Origin: Actinophytocola algeriensis
Lineage (GTDB): Bacteria > Actinomycetota > Actinomycetes > Mycobacteriales > Pseudonocardiaceae
Length of the DNA stretch: 64,000 nt
Direction: 5' to 3'
Assembly (NCBI RefSeq): GCF_014203735.1
Contig: NZ_JACHJQ010000010.1
Location: 186,001-250,000, forward strand
The first letter of the stretch is position 1; each line of letters starts with the position of its first letter. The notes under the pieces were generated by a model. It made no database searches, was not told the DNA's origin, and saw only the letters and a list, made by a program, of their open reading frames with translations. Positions 26,122 through 35,800 of this stretch are shown one piece after another. The position numbers were made by a program, and so were the translations under genes.

Positions 26122-26197
26122 GAAGCAACCACCGCCGGAGTGACCGATGATGAACGCGGCATGCGATTTCACTCCCTGGTCGACAGCACAACACCGA

Positions 26198-26222
26198 TGC
26201 CGACCAGACTTCCCGGCGCGCC
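26198..26222. repeat. 25-bp direct repeat, copy 1 (left of antiporter)
   Basis: TGCCGACCAGACTTCCCGGC continues with GCGCC. The same 25 bp with one T/C difference recurs at 27648-27672, so the two copies bracket the antiporter gene about 1.45 kb apart. This copy also forms a hairpin: TGCCGAC at 26198-26204 pairs with GTCGGCA at 26224-26230. Confidence 0.7.
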
Positions 26223-26394
26223 TGTCGGCAGGCTAGCGCATTCGGGTTGATCTCGTGATCGGGCACCTGAGGTACTCACCCAGGTGCCGAAGGCGGTGCT
26301 GCTCGCCACCGCGGAGTCGCCCACCCCAGGCGCCCGTCCACCACCAGTTGGCAGAGCGACCAGGTGACGATCACCGACATGATCGCGCCCCAGG

Positions 26395-27606
26395 TCAGCG
26401 TGGTGGTTCGGTGACCGGAGCGGTGCCCGGCGGAAGGTTGTCGGGCGGTTCGACGCGGAGTGCCTTGGCGATGGGCACATCGGTCGAGGAGTGCAGGACG
26501 ATCGAGAGCGCGATGGTGATGGCCACGAGGTCGAACACGTGCTCCCCCGTCGGCAGTCCGGCCTGCAGGACGAGCAGGCCGTAGACCACCGACGCGAATC
26601 CCTTGGGGCCGAACCACGCCGCGACCCACCGCTGCTGTGCCGGCAACGTGGTGCGCAGCAACGACAACAGCATCGCCGCGGGGCGTACCAGCAGGATCGC
26701 GAGCACCGCGACCAGCCAGTCCCCCGCGGTGAGGTCACCGATTCGCTCCGGGGTGATCAGTGCGCCGAACACCAGCAGTGCGGCGAACTTCGTCACCTCC
26801 GAGAGCAGGTCGCCGAAGTGTTCGAACCGCTCGGCCGCGACGTGGTCCAGCGTGGCGATGGTCGAACCGGCCGCGAATGCCGCGAGGTACGGGTTGGCGT
26901 GCGTGAGGTGGCAGGCGGCGTAGAGCATGACGGCGATCGCGAGCGGCCCGAGCGCCTGCAGGCGCGGCTCGGCGGTGAGGATCCGCAGCCGCCAGGCGAG
27001 CACCGCCGCCGCCGGGATCGCGATCCCCAGCGCGAGCCCGGCGACCAGTTCGAAGGCCACCTCACCGAGGTGCGCGTCCTGGTTCGCCGCCGTGGCCAGG
27101 AAGATCAGCACGAACGGCAGCGCGAGCCCGTCGTTCAGGCCCGACTCGACGTTGAGCAGCCGCCGCAACCGCAGCGGCACGTCGTCCCGCCCGACGATCG
27201 CCGCGGCGAACACGGGGTCGGTCGGCGACAGGATCGCGCCGACCAGGAACGCGGTCGGCCAGTCCATCCCGGCCAGGAAGTGCGCGGGCAGCGCGATGCC
27301 TACCATCGTCAACGGCATCGCGAGTCCCAGCGCCCGGCCCGACAGCCGCCAGCCCTCGCGCAGCGCGGGCAACCCGGCCCGCTGGCCGTCGGTGAACAGG
27401 ACCGTGAACAGGGCGAGGTCGGCGAGCCCGGTCACGAACGCCCCGTCGGACGGGATGTCCACCAACCCCAGGCCACCCTGCCCGATCAGGGCACCGGCCA
27501 GCAGGAACAACAGCGCGGTCGACAGGACCGTCCTCGCCGCCACCCCGGACAACGACACGCTGATGAGCAGCACGACACCGAACGCGAGCACAAGCGCCAC
27601 CGACAC
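26395..27606 (-). CDS. CPA1-family Na+/H+ antiporter (NhaP-like)
   Basis: 403 aa, about 12 membrane helices. The family core is LVGAILSPTDPVFAAAIVG, followed by RRLLNVESGLNDGLALPFVL, whose ND dyad is the ion-binding site of NhaP-type antiporters. RFEHFGDLLSEVTKFAALLV and RWVAAWFGPKGFASVVYGLL are also typical. GTG 27606 (VSVALVLAFGVVLLISVSL) is chosen because the first helix begins there. It exchanges cytoplasmic Na+ (or K+) for protons. No regulatory C-terminal domain is present. The gene is bracketed by near-identical 25-bp repeats. Confidence 0.88.
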   Translation of the reverse strand: MSVALVLAFGVVLLISVSLSGVAARTVLSTALLFLLAGALIGQGGLGLVDIPSDGAFVTGLADLALFTVLFTDGQRAGLPALREGWRLSGRALGLAMPLTMVGIALPAHFLAGMDWPTAFLVGAILSPTDPVFAAAIVGRDDVPLRLRRLLNVESGLNDGLALPFVLIFLATAANQDAHLGEVAFELVAGLALGIAIPAAAVLAWRLRILTAEPRLQALGPLAIAVMLYAACHLTHANPYLAAFAAGSTIATLDHVAAERFEHFGDLLSEVTKFAALLVFGALITPERIGDLTAGDWLVAVLAILLVRPAAMLLSLLRTTLPAQQRWVAAWFGPKGFASVVYGLLVLQAGLPTGEHVFDLVAITIALSIVLHSSTDVPIAKALRVEPPDNLPPGTAPVTEPPR

Positions 27607-27647
27607 ACCCCGTCCACTTCGGAAACACCCATACACCCCAGAGGGTG

Positions 27648-27672
27648 TGCCGACCAGACCTCCCGGCGCGCC
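27648..27672. repeat. 25-bp direct repeat, copy 2 (right of antiporter)
   Basis: TGCCGACCAGACCTCCCGGC continues with GCGCC and matches 24 of 25 bases at 26198-26222, in the same orientation. It lies 41 bp upstream of the antiporter GTG, between this gene and the end of the ABC permease gene. Confidence 0.7.
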
Positions 27673-27716
27673 GCCGGTAAAGATGCCGCACAGACCGCCT
27701 GGAACACAAGTCGGGG

Positions 27717-29129
27717 TCAGAGCGAGTCGAACCGGCGCAGGGTTCGGCGCGTCAGCAGAGCCGCGACGATCGCGGTGAGGATGATGCCGACGAGCAGGCC
27801 GAGTGGACTGGGTCGCCACAGGGCGTCGACGGTCCAGAAGTGCGGGAACAGCTGGAGCGGCCACTGCGCGGCGTCGGGCAGCCACCACATGGCGGGCGCG
27901 ATCCCCGTCGGCACCAGCCCGAGAACCTTCAGCCAGGCCAGTCCCTCGACTTTGTTGCGGGCGACGGCCGCGGTGGCGAGCGTGATCAACGGCGCCTGTG
28001 CCGCCGCCAGCACCAGCGCCGGCAGGTCGAAGCTGGGCGCGAGCCCGGACACGGGCACCACGACGACGAGCATGAGCAGCGCCGCCGCGGCGACCGTGGC
28101 CATCCGGTAGACGAGATAGCGCCGCGCGGTGACCGGGCTGACCCGGAGGACCAGCAGGGTGCGGTCGTCGATGTCGTCGAGGACGAGCAGCGCGCCCACC
28201 ATCCCGGTGATCAGCGGCACGTGCAGCACAAGGAGTGCTGCGAGCAGGATCGGTTGGTACGGAACGAGATCGACGCTGAACCGTTCCTGTAGGTACGCCG
28301 CCAGCGGCGGGTAGCCCAGCCGCAGCGCGATCGCGAGCAGAAGGGGCCCGGCGAGCACCACCAGCAGCAGCGCGCTGCGCACGGAGGTCCGCCGGTCGAT
28401 GCCCACCAGCGCGGCGAGCCATCCGCGCGGCCGCCAGCGTGTGCCGCGCGGCCGTGCTCGGCTCTCGGCGCCCACCGGCTCGTGGGTGAAACGTCCTCGG
28501 GCGAACCAGATGGCCACGGCGGTGGTCGCCAGCAGGTAGCCGAGTGCGAGCGGGTCGAAACGGCCCTGGATCACGGCCGCGGCCGCGGTGGTGGGCACGA
28601 GGAACAACAGCAGGTGGTCGGCGACACCGGTGAGGTGGGCCAGCGGCGCCGCGATGAGCGGGGCCAGCGGCAGCGGGGCGACGGTGAGGAACGCGGTGAG
28701 CGACGGCCGCCGGACCACGAGCGCGAAGCTCACCGTCAGGAACAGCACCGCCAGCAGGACCACGCCCAGCAATGCCGCCACGAGGTTCACCCCGGCGGCC
28801 AGCGCGACCGGAACCGCCGACACCACCGACAGTCCGGTCAGGACGCCGACCTTCGCACCCAGGTACTCACCGAACCGCAGCGGGCTGACCGTCAGCGCGG
28901 CCAACGCGCCCTCGCCGCGCTCGAACAACACCAGTGCGGCGATGAAGAACGATCCGAAGGTGGCCGTGTCGATGGTCAGGATGACCGGACCGGCACCACG
29001 GGCCAGCGGGCCGGGCACAGCCAGCAGTACCAGCGTCCACACCGCGGTCAGGCCGAGCGCGACGGCGGGAATCCGGTACCGCCACTCCACTTGCCACTCC
29101 AGCGCGACGGCTGCACGGAGCCGGTTCAC
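27717..29129 (-). CDS. ABC-2 type transporter permease
   Basis: 470 aa from GTG 29129 (VNRLRAAVALEWQVEWRYR), overlapping the ATPase stop (GTGA). About 12 hydrophobic helices form two halves. ALVLFERGEGALAALTVSPL and LLVLDDIDDRTLLVLRVSPV are the paired cytoplasmic E/D-rich loops typical of fluoroquinolone/daunorubicin-type ABC-2 permeases. It belongs to one operon with the TetR gene and ATPase, suggesting inducible export of a toxic compound. Confidence 0.85.
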   Translation of the reverse strand: MNRLRAAVALEWQVEWRYRIPAVALGLTAVWTLVLLAVPGPLARGAGPVILTIDTATFGSFFIAALVLFERGEGALAALTVSPLRFGEYLGAKVGVLTGLSVVSAVPVALAAGVNLVAALLGVVLLAVLFLTVSFALVVRRPSLTAFLTVAPLPLAPLIAAPLAHLTGVADHLLLFLVPTTAAAAVIQGRFDPLALGYLLATTAVAIWFARGRFTHEPVGAESRARPRGTRWRPRGWLAALVGIDRRTSVRSALLLVVLAGPLLLAIALRLGYPPLAAYLQERFSVDLVPYQPILLAALLVLHVPLITGMVGALLVLDDIDDRTLLVLRVSPVTARRYLVYRMATVAAAALLMLVVVVPVSGLAPSFDLPALVLAAAQAPLITLATAAVARNKVEGLAWLKVLGLVPTGIAPAMWWLPDAAQWPLQLFPHFWTVDALWRPSPLGLLVGIILTAIVAALLTRRTLRRFDSL

Positions 29130-29989
29130 AGCCGCCCACCGGTGACCTCGACGAACACGTCGTCGAGGCTGGCTTCCCTGGTGTGGATCGTCTCCACCCG
29201 GTGCGCACGCAGCAGGGCGGCGAACGCGGGGTCCTCGCCGATGCCTGCGAGCGGGAACTCCTTGTGCCGCAGCACGTTCTCGTCCCGGTACTCGACCACC
29301 ACGCACGGCTTGCCATGGGCGAGGCGGAAGTTGCGCGGAGTGTCGATGGCGGCGATACGTCCGTCCACCATGAACGCGACCCGGTCGCACAGCTGCTCTG
29401 CGGTCGCCATGTCGTGCGTGGTGAGGAACACCGTGCACCCCTGCTCGGGCTGGCGGCGGACGAGGTCGCGGACCAGGTTCGCGTGCACCGGATCCATGCC
29501 GGAGGTGGGCTCGTCGAGGAACAGCACGCGGGGACGGTTCACGAGTGCGCGTGCCAGGTTCAGCCGCATCCGCATGCCCTTGGAGAACTCTCCCACCAGC
29601 CGGTCGGCGTCCGCGCCGAGGCCGACCAGGTCGAGCAGCGGACCAGGTTCGTCGGCAGGCCCCCGGTAGAACGCGGCGAACGCGGCCAGGTTCTCCCGCG
29701 CGGTCAGCCGCGAGAAGTGCGCGGGCAGTTCGAACCCGACCCCGATGTGCTCGTAGTAAGCCCGGCCCCACCGCATCACCGGGCGCCCCAGCACGTCCGC
29801 GCGCCCCTCGTGACCGCGGAGCAGGCCGGTGAGGATCCGCTGTGTGGTGGACTTCCCCGCCCCGTTCGGCCCGAGGAACCCGAAGACCTCCCCTTCCGCC
29901 ACCGTGAACGAAATTCCGTCCACGGCGTCCGTCGCGGCGCCCCGGTAGCGCACGTGCAGGTCGTCGACCACGATGACCGGAGCCGTCAT
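29126..29989 (-). CDS. ABC transporter ATP-binding protein
   Basis: 287 aa. Walker A is [15 protein letters not shown], the signature is EFSKGMRMRLNLARALV, Walker B is VLFLDEPTSGMDP, and the H-loop is FLTTHDMATAEQLCD. The C-terminal 60 residues (EASLDDVFVEVTGGRL) are typical of drug-exporter ATPases. Start ATG 29989 overlaps the TetR stop (ATGA), and the end overlaps the permease start. The three are translationally coupled. Confidence 0.92.
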   Translation of the reverse strand: MTAPVIVVDDLHVRYRGAATDAVDGISFTVAEGEVFGFLGPNGAGKSTTQRILTGLLRGHEGRADVLGRPVMRWGRAYYEHIGVGFELPAHFSRLTARENLAAFAAFYRGPADEPGPLLDLVGLGADADRLVGEFSKGMRMRLNLARALVNRPRVLFLDEPTSGMDPVHANLVRDLVRRQPEQGCTVFLTTHDMATAEQLCDRVAFMVDGRIAAIDTPRNFRLAHGKPCVVVEYRDENVLRHKEFPLAGIGEDPAFAALLRAHRVETIHTREASLDDVFVEVTGGRL

Positions 29990-30561
29990 GGCCGCCACCC
30001 CTCCCTCAGCACCGCGAAGGCGTCGTCGATCAGGTGGGGCAGCTCGGCGGAGCCGTCGGTGGCCACCCACTCCTCGAGCGCGCTGGTCAGCGTGGCCAGG
30101 CACGCCGAGGCCAGAATCCGGGTGGCGAAGTCCGGCTCCCCGTCGACCAGCGCGCCGGCGAGCAGTTCCCGCGTGGCGACCTGGTTCTCCCACAACCGTG
30201 CCCGCAACGCCGGAGTCCGCAACGTCAGCCGGACTCGCACCAGCAACGCCTCCCGGTCAGCGGCGTAGATCGCGCCCAGACCCTCACGTACCGCGGCGTG
30301 GATCCGGACCACCGGGTGCTCGGAGCGTGGGCGGGCCTGTATCGCCGCCACCAGCAGCGGGTCGTAGGAGTCACTGAGCACCGCGTCTTCCTTGGTCGGG
30401 AAATACCGGAAGAACGTCATGTGCGACACCCCGGCCGCCGCCGCGATCTGTTCCACCGTGGTCGCGTCGTAACCACGCTCGATGAACAGCCGCGATGCCT
30501 GCTCCTGCAACCGTTGGCGCGTCTGTGCCTTCTTTCGCTCCCGCCAGTGCGGCTCAGCCAT
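29986..30561 (-). CDS. TetR-family regulator of the ABC exporter operon
   Basis: 191 aa. HTH: QASRLFIERGYDATTVEQIAAAAGVSHMTFFRYFPTKEDAV. The C-terminal domain resembles actinobacterial MftR/TetR regulators. ATG 30561 is preceded by AGGAGG 5 nt upstream, and GTG 30564 is an alternative. Two copies of a short palindrome lie directly upstream of the ribosome site. As first gene of the operon it probably represses itself and the exporter, with the exported compound as inducer (inference). Confidence 0.88.
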   Translation of the reverse strand: MAEPHWRERKKAQTRQRLQEQASRLFIERGYDATTVEQIAAAAGVSHMTFFRYFPTKEDAVLSDSYDPLLVAAIQARPRSEHPVVRIHAAVREGLGAIYAADREALLVRVRLTLRTPALRARLWENQVATRELLAGALVDGEPDFATRILASACLATLTSALEEWVATDGSAELPHLIDDAFAVLREGWRP

Positions 30562-30572
30562 CACGACCTCCT

Positions 30573-30600
30573 GTTAGTCACTAACATGTTAGCGGCTAAC
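30573..30600. promoter_or_regulatory. tandem palindromic operator for the TetR regulator
   Basis: GTTAG-TCA-CTAAC (30573-30585) and GTTAG-CGG-CTAAC (30588-30600) are two perfect 5-bp-arm palindromes, 2 bp apart and 12 bp from the TetR start. Identical arms with different centres indicate a selected protein-binding site, probably for two dimers. Confidence 0.85.
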
Positions 30601-30673
30601 GTCATAGCCAACCATCAGCCCGACGTGGAACTCGGCCTCGGCACCGTCAACACCACGCTCGCGGCGGCGATGC

Positions 30674-30838
30674 TCACCGCACTCGCCCGTCCACACCGAC
30701 ACCAATGCTGCGCCCGGGCACGAGGGCAGCGAGCAAGGCCGTGCGTTGATGAGCCGGCAACAGCTCGAGCTCGTCGAACGCGGTCACCGCTCGCATGGCC
30801 TTCACGAGCTGTTCACCGTCGACCGGGGGGCAACACAC
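30674..30838 (-). CDS. possible small protein or gene remnant
   Basis: In an otherwise gene-free 400-bp stretch (30601-30999) the minus strand has a 54-codon frame from GTG 30838: VDGEQLVKAMRAVTAFDELE, then LLPAHQRTALLAALVPGRSI. Composition looks coding (amphipathic, few Arg/Pro runs), unlike shadow frames here. There is no convincing ribosome site and I recognise no family. It may be the tail of a lost gene. Confidence 0.25.
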   Translation of the reverse strand: MCCPPVDGEQLVKAMRAVTAFDELELLPAHQRTALLAALVPGRSIGVGVDGRVR

Positions 30839-30999
30839 CCCAGGCGTTCAGCATGGTGGGTCTGGTCAACACCGCCCGCCACCTCAGATGTTCCACCCAT
30901 CACCACCGAACACACCATCGTCCCGCGGACATCAGGTGTGTCGCCGGGTAGCGGCGGCTAATGTGCCTCGCGTGAACCGTGACGAGAGGATCCGGTGAC

Positions 31000-31397
31000 G
31001 TGCCAGACTCCGACGACAACGCGCGAGACGACGACCTCTTGATCTTGCGGCGCGAGGTGGACAATAGTGCGGTCGTGGTCCACGCCATCGGTGAGGTGGA
31101 CCTCTCCAACGCAGCCCTCCTGTCCGCTGAACTGACGAGCGCCGCGCAGGACGCATCCGGGCGGCTCCTCGTGTTGGACATGAGCCGGGTCTCCTTCATG
31201 AGTTCGTCGGGCGTCGCGTCCTCGTCGAGCACCAGCAACAACCCCGTGCCCGCAGCAACCTGCGAATCGTCGCAAGCGGCAACGTCGTCGCCCGCACACT
31301 GCAGAGAACAGGTCTCCTCGAGCTCCTGGCGCTCCACGCCACCCTCGCGGACGCCCTCGCCGCTGGGTCACCTCCGCCCCGCAGTGGATCCGGCTGA
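31000..31397 (+). pseudogene. STAS-domain anti-anti-sigma factor with one-base deletion
   Basis: GTG 31000, with GAGAGGA ending at 30990, opens VPDSDDNARDDDLLIL and runs through the STAS core: VVVHAIGEVDLSNAALL, then LLVLDMSRVSFMSSSGV (phospho-accepting Ser region). After 31214 one base is missing. In the next frame the domain continues without loss, RVLVEHQQQPRARSNLRIVA then TGLLELLALHATLADALAAG, to a stop at 31397. Restoring one base gives a full-length protein. Either a fresh mutation or a sequence error. Confidence 0.75.
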
Positions 31398-31790
31398 CCA
31401 CACAGCAGTGGACACGAGCACTGGCCTCACACGACCGGTCACAGGCTCGTCTGGGATCGGCCGAGCAGCCCGCATGGTTCGGGTTTCGGGTCGGCCGTTG
31501 AGCCCCGCACAGCGACGGCGCGATGACCGGTTCCGCTGACGGCTTAAGCGAAGTTGTCGATCGACGTGTCGGCGCTACCGCGAGCAATGCGGTCGCCATG
31601 AGGTCCGCCACCAGCGCGGCGTCCAGCAACGGCCCACCTGCGAGCGGACCAGAGGTTCTGCTGTGGAGCGAGAAAGTGCCGATCGCCACGCTTCCGCGGA
31701 CAACGGCCAGCGGAGGTCGTCGGCGGCAAGGTCCGCGACAAGGACGGGAAGTTGTGTGCGCCATGCGTCCGGCGAGGACAACCACACAAG
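31398..31790. other. gene-free stretch with a weak minus-strand remnant
   Basis: About 390 bp without a convincing gene. Minus-strand pieces such as SSPDAWRTQLPVLVADLAAD (near 31780-31720) and, one frame over, LLDAALVADLMATALLA (near 31620) look like parts of one decayed coding sequence. I cannot name the family. Confidence 0.3.
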
Positions 31791-32756
31791 CTAAGCGGGC
31801 ATCCCCTGTGCGGCGCCGAACGTGCGGCGGTAGTTCTTCGGCGGTACGCCGACAACCTTGTTGAAGTGGTGCCGCAACAGTGCAGCCGAACCGAAACCGC
31901 TTTCCTCGGCGACCTTCTCGACCGGCAACTGCGTGTCCTCGAGCAGGTGGCGCGCGTGCAGTACGCGCTGGATGACGAGCCACTTGGCCGGCGTGGTCCC
32001 GGTCTCGGCGACGAAACGGCGGGCGAACGTGCGCTCGGACAGCTGCGCGCGGCGGGCCAGGTCGGGGACCGTGTGCTCGGTCCTGAGGTTGTCGAGCATC
32101 CAGGTCAGCAGCGGCGTGAGGCTGTCGGACGTGCATTCCGGGATCGGTACCTCGACGTACTGGCGCTGGCCACCGTCCCGCTGCGGCGGCACGACCATCC
32201 GGCGCGCGATCGCGTTGGCCGCGGCGGAGCCCAGTTCGCGGCGGACGATGTGCAGGCAGGCGTCGATGCCGGCGGCCGTGCCCGCGCTGGTGACGAGGTT
32301 GCCGTCGTCCACGAACAGGACGTCCGGGTCGAGCTTGATCGTCGGGAAGCGCTCGAGCAGCTCCTGCCCGTTGCGCCAGTGCGTGGTGCAGGGCCGGCCG
32401 TCGAGCAGGCCCGCGGCGCCGAGGATGTAGGCGCCACTGCACACCGACAGCAGCGTGGCACCCCGGTCGATCGCCCGGCGCAGCGAGTCGAGCACGGCGG
32501 GCGGGTACTCGTCCCGCACCGACGCCGCGGGCACGACCACGAGGTCGGCCTCGTCGACGGCGTCGAGCCCGTGTTCCGGGATGAGCATCGCGCCGACGTT
32601 GGTCCGGAGGGGCTCCCCCGGCCGCTCACCGCACACCTTGAAGTCGATCAGCGGCACGCCGTCGTCGGTCCGGTCGAACCCGAAGACCTCGCACACCACA
32701 CCGAACTCGAACGGTGCGACCTGGTCGATCACGATCGCGGCAACGGACCTCAGCAT
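31791..32756 (-). CDS. GlxA-type transcriptional regulator (DJ-1/PfpI domain plus AraC HTH)
   Basis: 321 aa. The N-terminal DJ-1/PfpI-like domain (residues 1-180) has LLSVCSGAYILGAAGLLDGR with the nucleophile-elbow Cys. The C-terminal AraC domain has two HTH motifs, VPDLARRAQLSERTFARRFV and VEKVAEESGFGSAALLRHHF. ATG 32756. These regulators sense small molecules in the N-terminal domain, which is usually not an active protease. It is flanked by a broken STAS gene and the S8 protease gene, with no obvious target operon nearby. Confidence 0.9.
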   Translation of the reverse strand: MLRSVAAIVIDQVAPFEFGVVCEVFGFDRTDDGVPLIDFKVCGERPGEPLRTNVGAMLIPEHGLDAVDEADLVVVPAASVRDEYPPAVLDSLRRAIDRGATLLSVCSGAYILGAAGLLDGRPCTTHWRNGQELLERFPTIKLDPDVLFVDDGNLVTSAGTAAGIDACLHIVRRELGSAAANAIARRMVVPPQRDGGQRQYVEVPIPECTSDSLTPLLTWMLDNLRTEHTVPDLARRAQLSERTFARRFVAETGTTPAKWLVIQRVLHARHLLEDTQLPVEKVAEESGFGSAALLRHHFNKVVGVPPKNYRRTFGAAQGMPA

Positions 32757-32842
32757 GCGCCGAGACTACCTGGCAGAATTTTGTTGCACAAGGCTGATTC
32801 TGCCACTGGCCATGCCGCCGACCCGTGCTGACCCGACAAGGA

Positions 32843-32879
32843 AGGGCCGGTGACACCCGCACGGGGTGCCACCGGCCCT
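32843..32879. terminator. hairpin terminator after the S8 protease gene
   Basis: AGGGCCGGTG (32843-32852) pairs with CACCGGCCCT (32870-32879), and ACCC/GGGT extend the stem inside. It begins 7 bp beyond the minus-strand protease stop. No T-run follows, as is common in high-GC actinobacteria. Confidence 0.75.
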
Positions 32880-32885
32880 GTGCAC

Positions 32886-35800
32886 TCAGCCGAGCTGGTA
32901 CGCGCGGAGAACCGTCTGCGTCAGGCGGTTCCCGTCCGAGTCGGACGCGGTGGACCGCAACGAGACGTGGCCGTTCGCCGGGTGCCGCACGGACACCGCC
33001 CACCTCCTGCCGTCCCGGCGGACGTCCGCCGGCCGCCAGGTCTTCCCGTCGTCGTAGGACACGTCGACCTTCAGCGACGTGATCTTCGCCGGGCCGTCCT
33101 GACGCTCCACGTAGGCCGGGAACGAGAAGCGGCGGTTCCCGGGCGCCTGGTTGCGCACGTCGACCGCCGGATCGAAGCGAGTGGTCAGCATCGGCAGCGC
33201 CTTGCCCTCACCGGCCGCCGAGGAACGGAAGGACCACTCCGCGGTGACCACTGTGGACAGTGTCCAGGTCGCGTTGTGCTGCCGCGCGTCGGCCACCACC
33301 CGGTAGGACGAGTCCGCGTCCGGCACCGGGTACTCGGAGAAGTCGGTCACCGGGACCGTGCCGAGCGCCACGTCGTCCCGGTACACGGTGACCGATCCGC
33401 TGGCGTCGCTGAACGTGTCGACCATCCTCGGCCTGCCCGCCGCGTCGCCGTACATCGGCAGCTTGACGTTGATCCGGCCGTCGTTGCGCCACGACCAGGG
33501 GTGCGGGTCCTCGGGCACGAAGTTCTTCGTCGTGCCGCGCAGCGACGGGCCGACCACCGCCTTGTTCCAGGCGATCCTGGCAGGCGGCCGGTTCGCTTCG
33601 AGCGTCACGGTCTCGTCCGCGACATACGGGCCGGTGGTCGCGCTCAGCTCCCACTCGGTCGGGGTGAAGTACTCCACCCGCTCTCGCCCGCCCGCCGTCC
33701 GCGCGAACCACCCGGTGCCGACGTAGCGCCCGAACAGCTTGCCGAAGGCGACGAACCCGGCGGAGTTCGGCGCGTTGTCGTGGTAGGCCGCGCGCATGGT
33801 GGCCAGGTCCGCGGTCCTCGGCCGGTAGACGACCGGCGCGGTGACCTGCCGCTCGACGCCGTGGATCAGCTCGTAGCGCAGGTCGGTGGTCTCCCTGCTG
33901 GCGTACTCGACCGTGGTCTCTCCCTCCTTGACCAGGTCGGTGAGCCGGTCCACGGTGCCACTGCCGTCACCGTAGAAGGTCGGCACCGGCTCACCCTCGA
34001 TCGGGTCACCAGGGGGCAGCGGGGTGGCCCCCTCGTCGATGAACCGGAACATGGCGAGCTTGCCGCCCGCCTTCGCGATGTTCACGCCGCGCCGCAGCCA
34101 CTCCTCCCGGCCGACGTACGGGTCGAACTCGACGACCACGAGCTTGCCGGTGGCGTCGATCCCGGCGAGATCCTCCGGCGTGCCCGAGCCGCCGTAGACG
34201 GCGGTGAGCGTGGTTTCCTCGGCGGGCGGCAGGCTGAACAGCGCCTGGAGATTGACGTCGAACTCCTGCCCGTCGTCGGCCACCATCTCCAGACCCGGTT
34301 CCGTGGCCCGGCGGGCGACGCCGAGCGCGTAGGCGTCCGACGCCGTGCCCGGCAGCGTCGCCGCGTACAGCGGCTGGAACCGCGCGTCGGCATCGGTGAC
34401 GAACGCGAACCGGCAGTCACATTCCGCGACCTGGGACATGGCGTACATCGCGTGCGTCCCGCCACGGGCCTCCGGGTTGTCCGGCTCGGCGATGACCGGC
34501 TGGCCGATCCGGGCGTCGAACACCTGGGTGACGTCCCGGTCCAGGTTCAGCTCGGGATGGCTGATCGTCGTGTACGACGACTCCTGGCCGGGCGCCGAGG
34601 TGGTGACCGCGGCGTGCACGGCGTACCGGCCGCGGGGCAGTGTGATCGTCTGGCCCGAGGCGGCGGAGTTGATGTCGCCGGACTCCAGGTCGATGACGAA
34701 CGCCGACGAGCTGAACTCGTCCACCGGCTCGGCGCCGGTGCGGTCCAGCAGGGTCGGCGTGAACGAGAACCGCTGTTCCTGCTGGTACACCGAAATCGCC
34801 GTGCGCGTCCGCACGTCGCCCGCGCTGGCGACGAGCACACCGGAGTAGGTGCCCGTCCGGCCCTCCTGGCCGGTGACGACGACCTCGACCGGCGCACTGC
34901 CGCCCGCCGGGACCGTCACGCTGTCCTGTGTCAGCGCGACCAGCCCGGCCGGGGCCGCCGCCCCCTTCTCGTCCACCAGCTCGGCGCTCAGTGCCAGGGT
35001 GACCGGTGCGCCGCCCGTGTTGGTCCAGGTGACCGTCCTGCGCTCCACCGTCCCGGCGTTCGGCCACGGCAGGTATGCCGACACCGCGGCGGTGGCGACG
35101 ACCGGGGTCGCGGTCGCCCCCGCCACGTCCAGCCTGCCCGCGCCGACCTCGAACACCCCCGCGGACACGTCGTGCGCGCTGCTGACCAGCGCCGACTTCA
35201 GCATGGGCGCGGTCCAGTCCGGGTGCTGCTGGGCCAGGATCGCCGCGGCACCGGCCACGTGCGGAGTCGCCATCGAGGTGCCGTCGAGTCGCTGGTAGCC
35301 GTCGCCGACCGGCTCGCCGAGCGGCGGCACGCCAGCGGGCCGGGCCGCGACGATGCTCCCGCCCGGTGCGCTGATCTCCGGCTTGGCCGCGCCGTCCCCG
35401 CGTCGCGGGCCGCGGCTGGAGAAGTCGCTCGGCTCGTCCTGCTTGGACACGCTGCCGACGGTGAGCGCGTCGTCCGCGGCTGCCGGGGAACCCACGGTCC
35501 GGTCCGCGCCGTAGTTGCCCGCGGCGATCACGAACAGCGTCCCGTACTCGCGGCTGAGCGCGTTCACCGCGAGCGACATCGGGTCCTGGCCATCGGTCGG
35601 GTCGCTGCCCAGGCTCATGTTGACGACCTTCGCGCCGGACTCGGCGGCCGCCCAGCGCATCCCGGCGAGCACGCCGTCGTCGGTGCCCCAGCCGCTGTCG
35701 TCGAGCACCTTGCCGACCGCGAGGCTGACGCCGGGCGCCACACCGCGGTACTTGCCGCCCGAGGCGGCGCCGGTCCCGGTGACGATCGACGCGATGTGCG

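Noticed and set aside
26198-26230. TGCCGAC...GTCGGCA hairpin considered as a terminator
   Set aside because: It is built from the 25-bp direct repeat, has only 7-bp arms with a long loop, and lies 168 bp beyond the antiporter stop.
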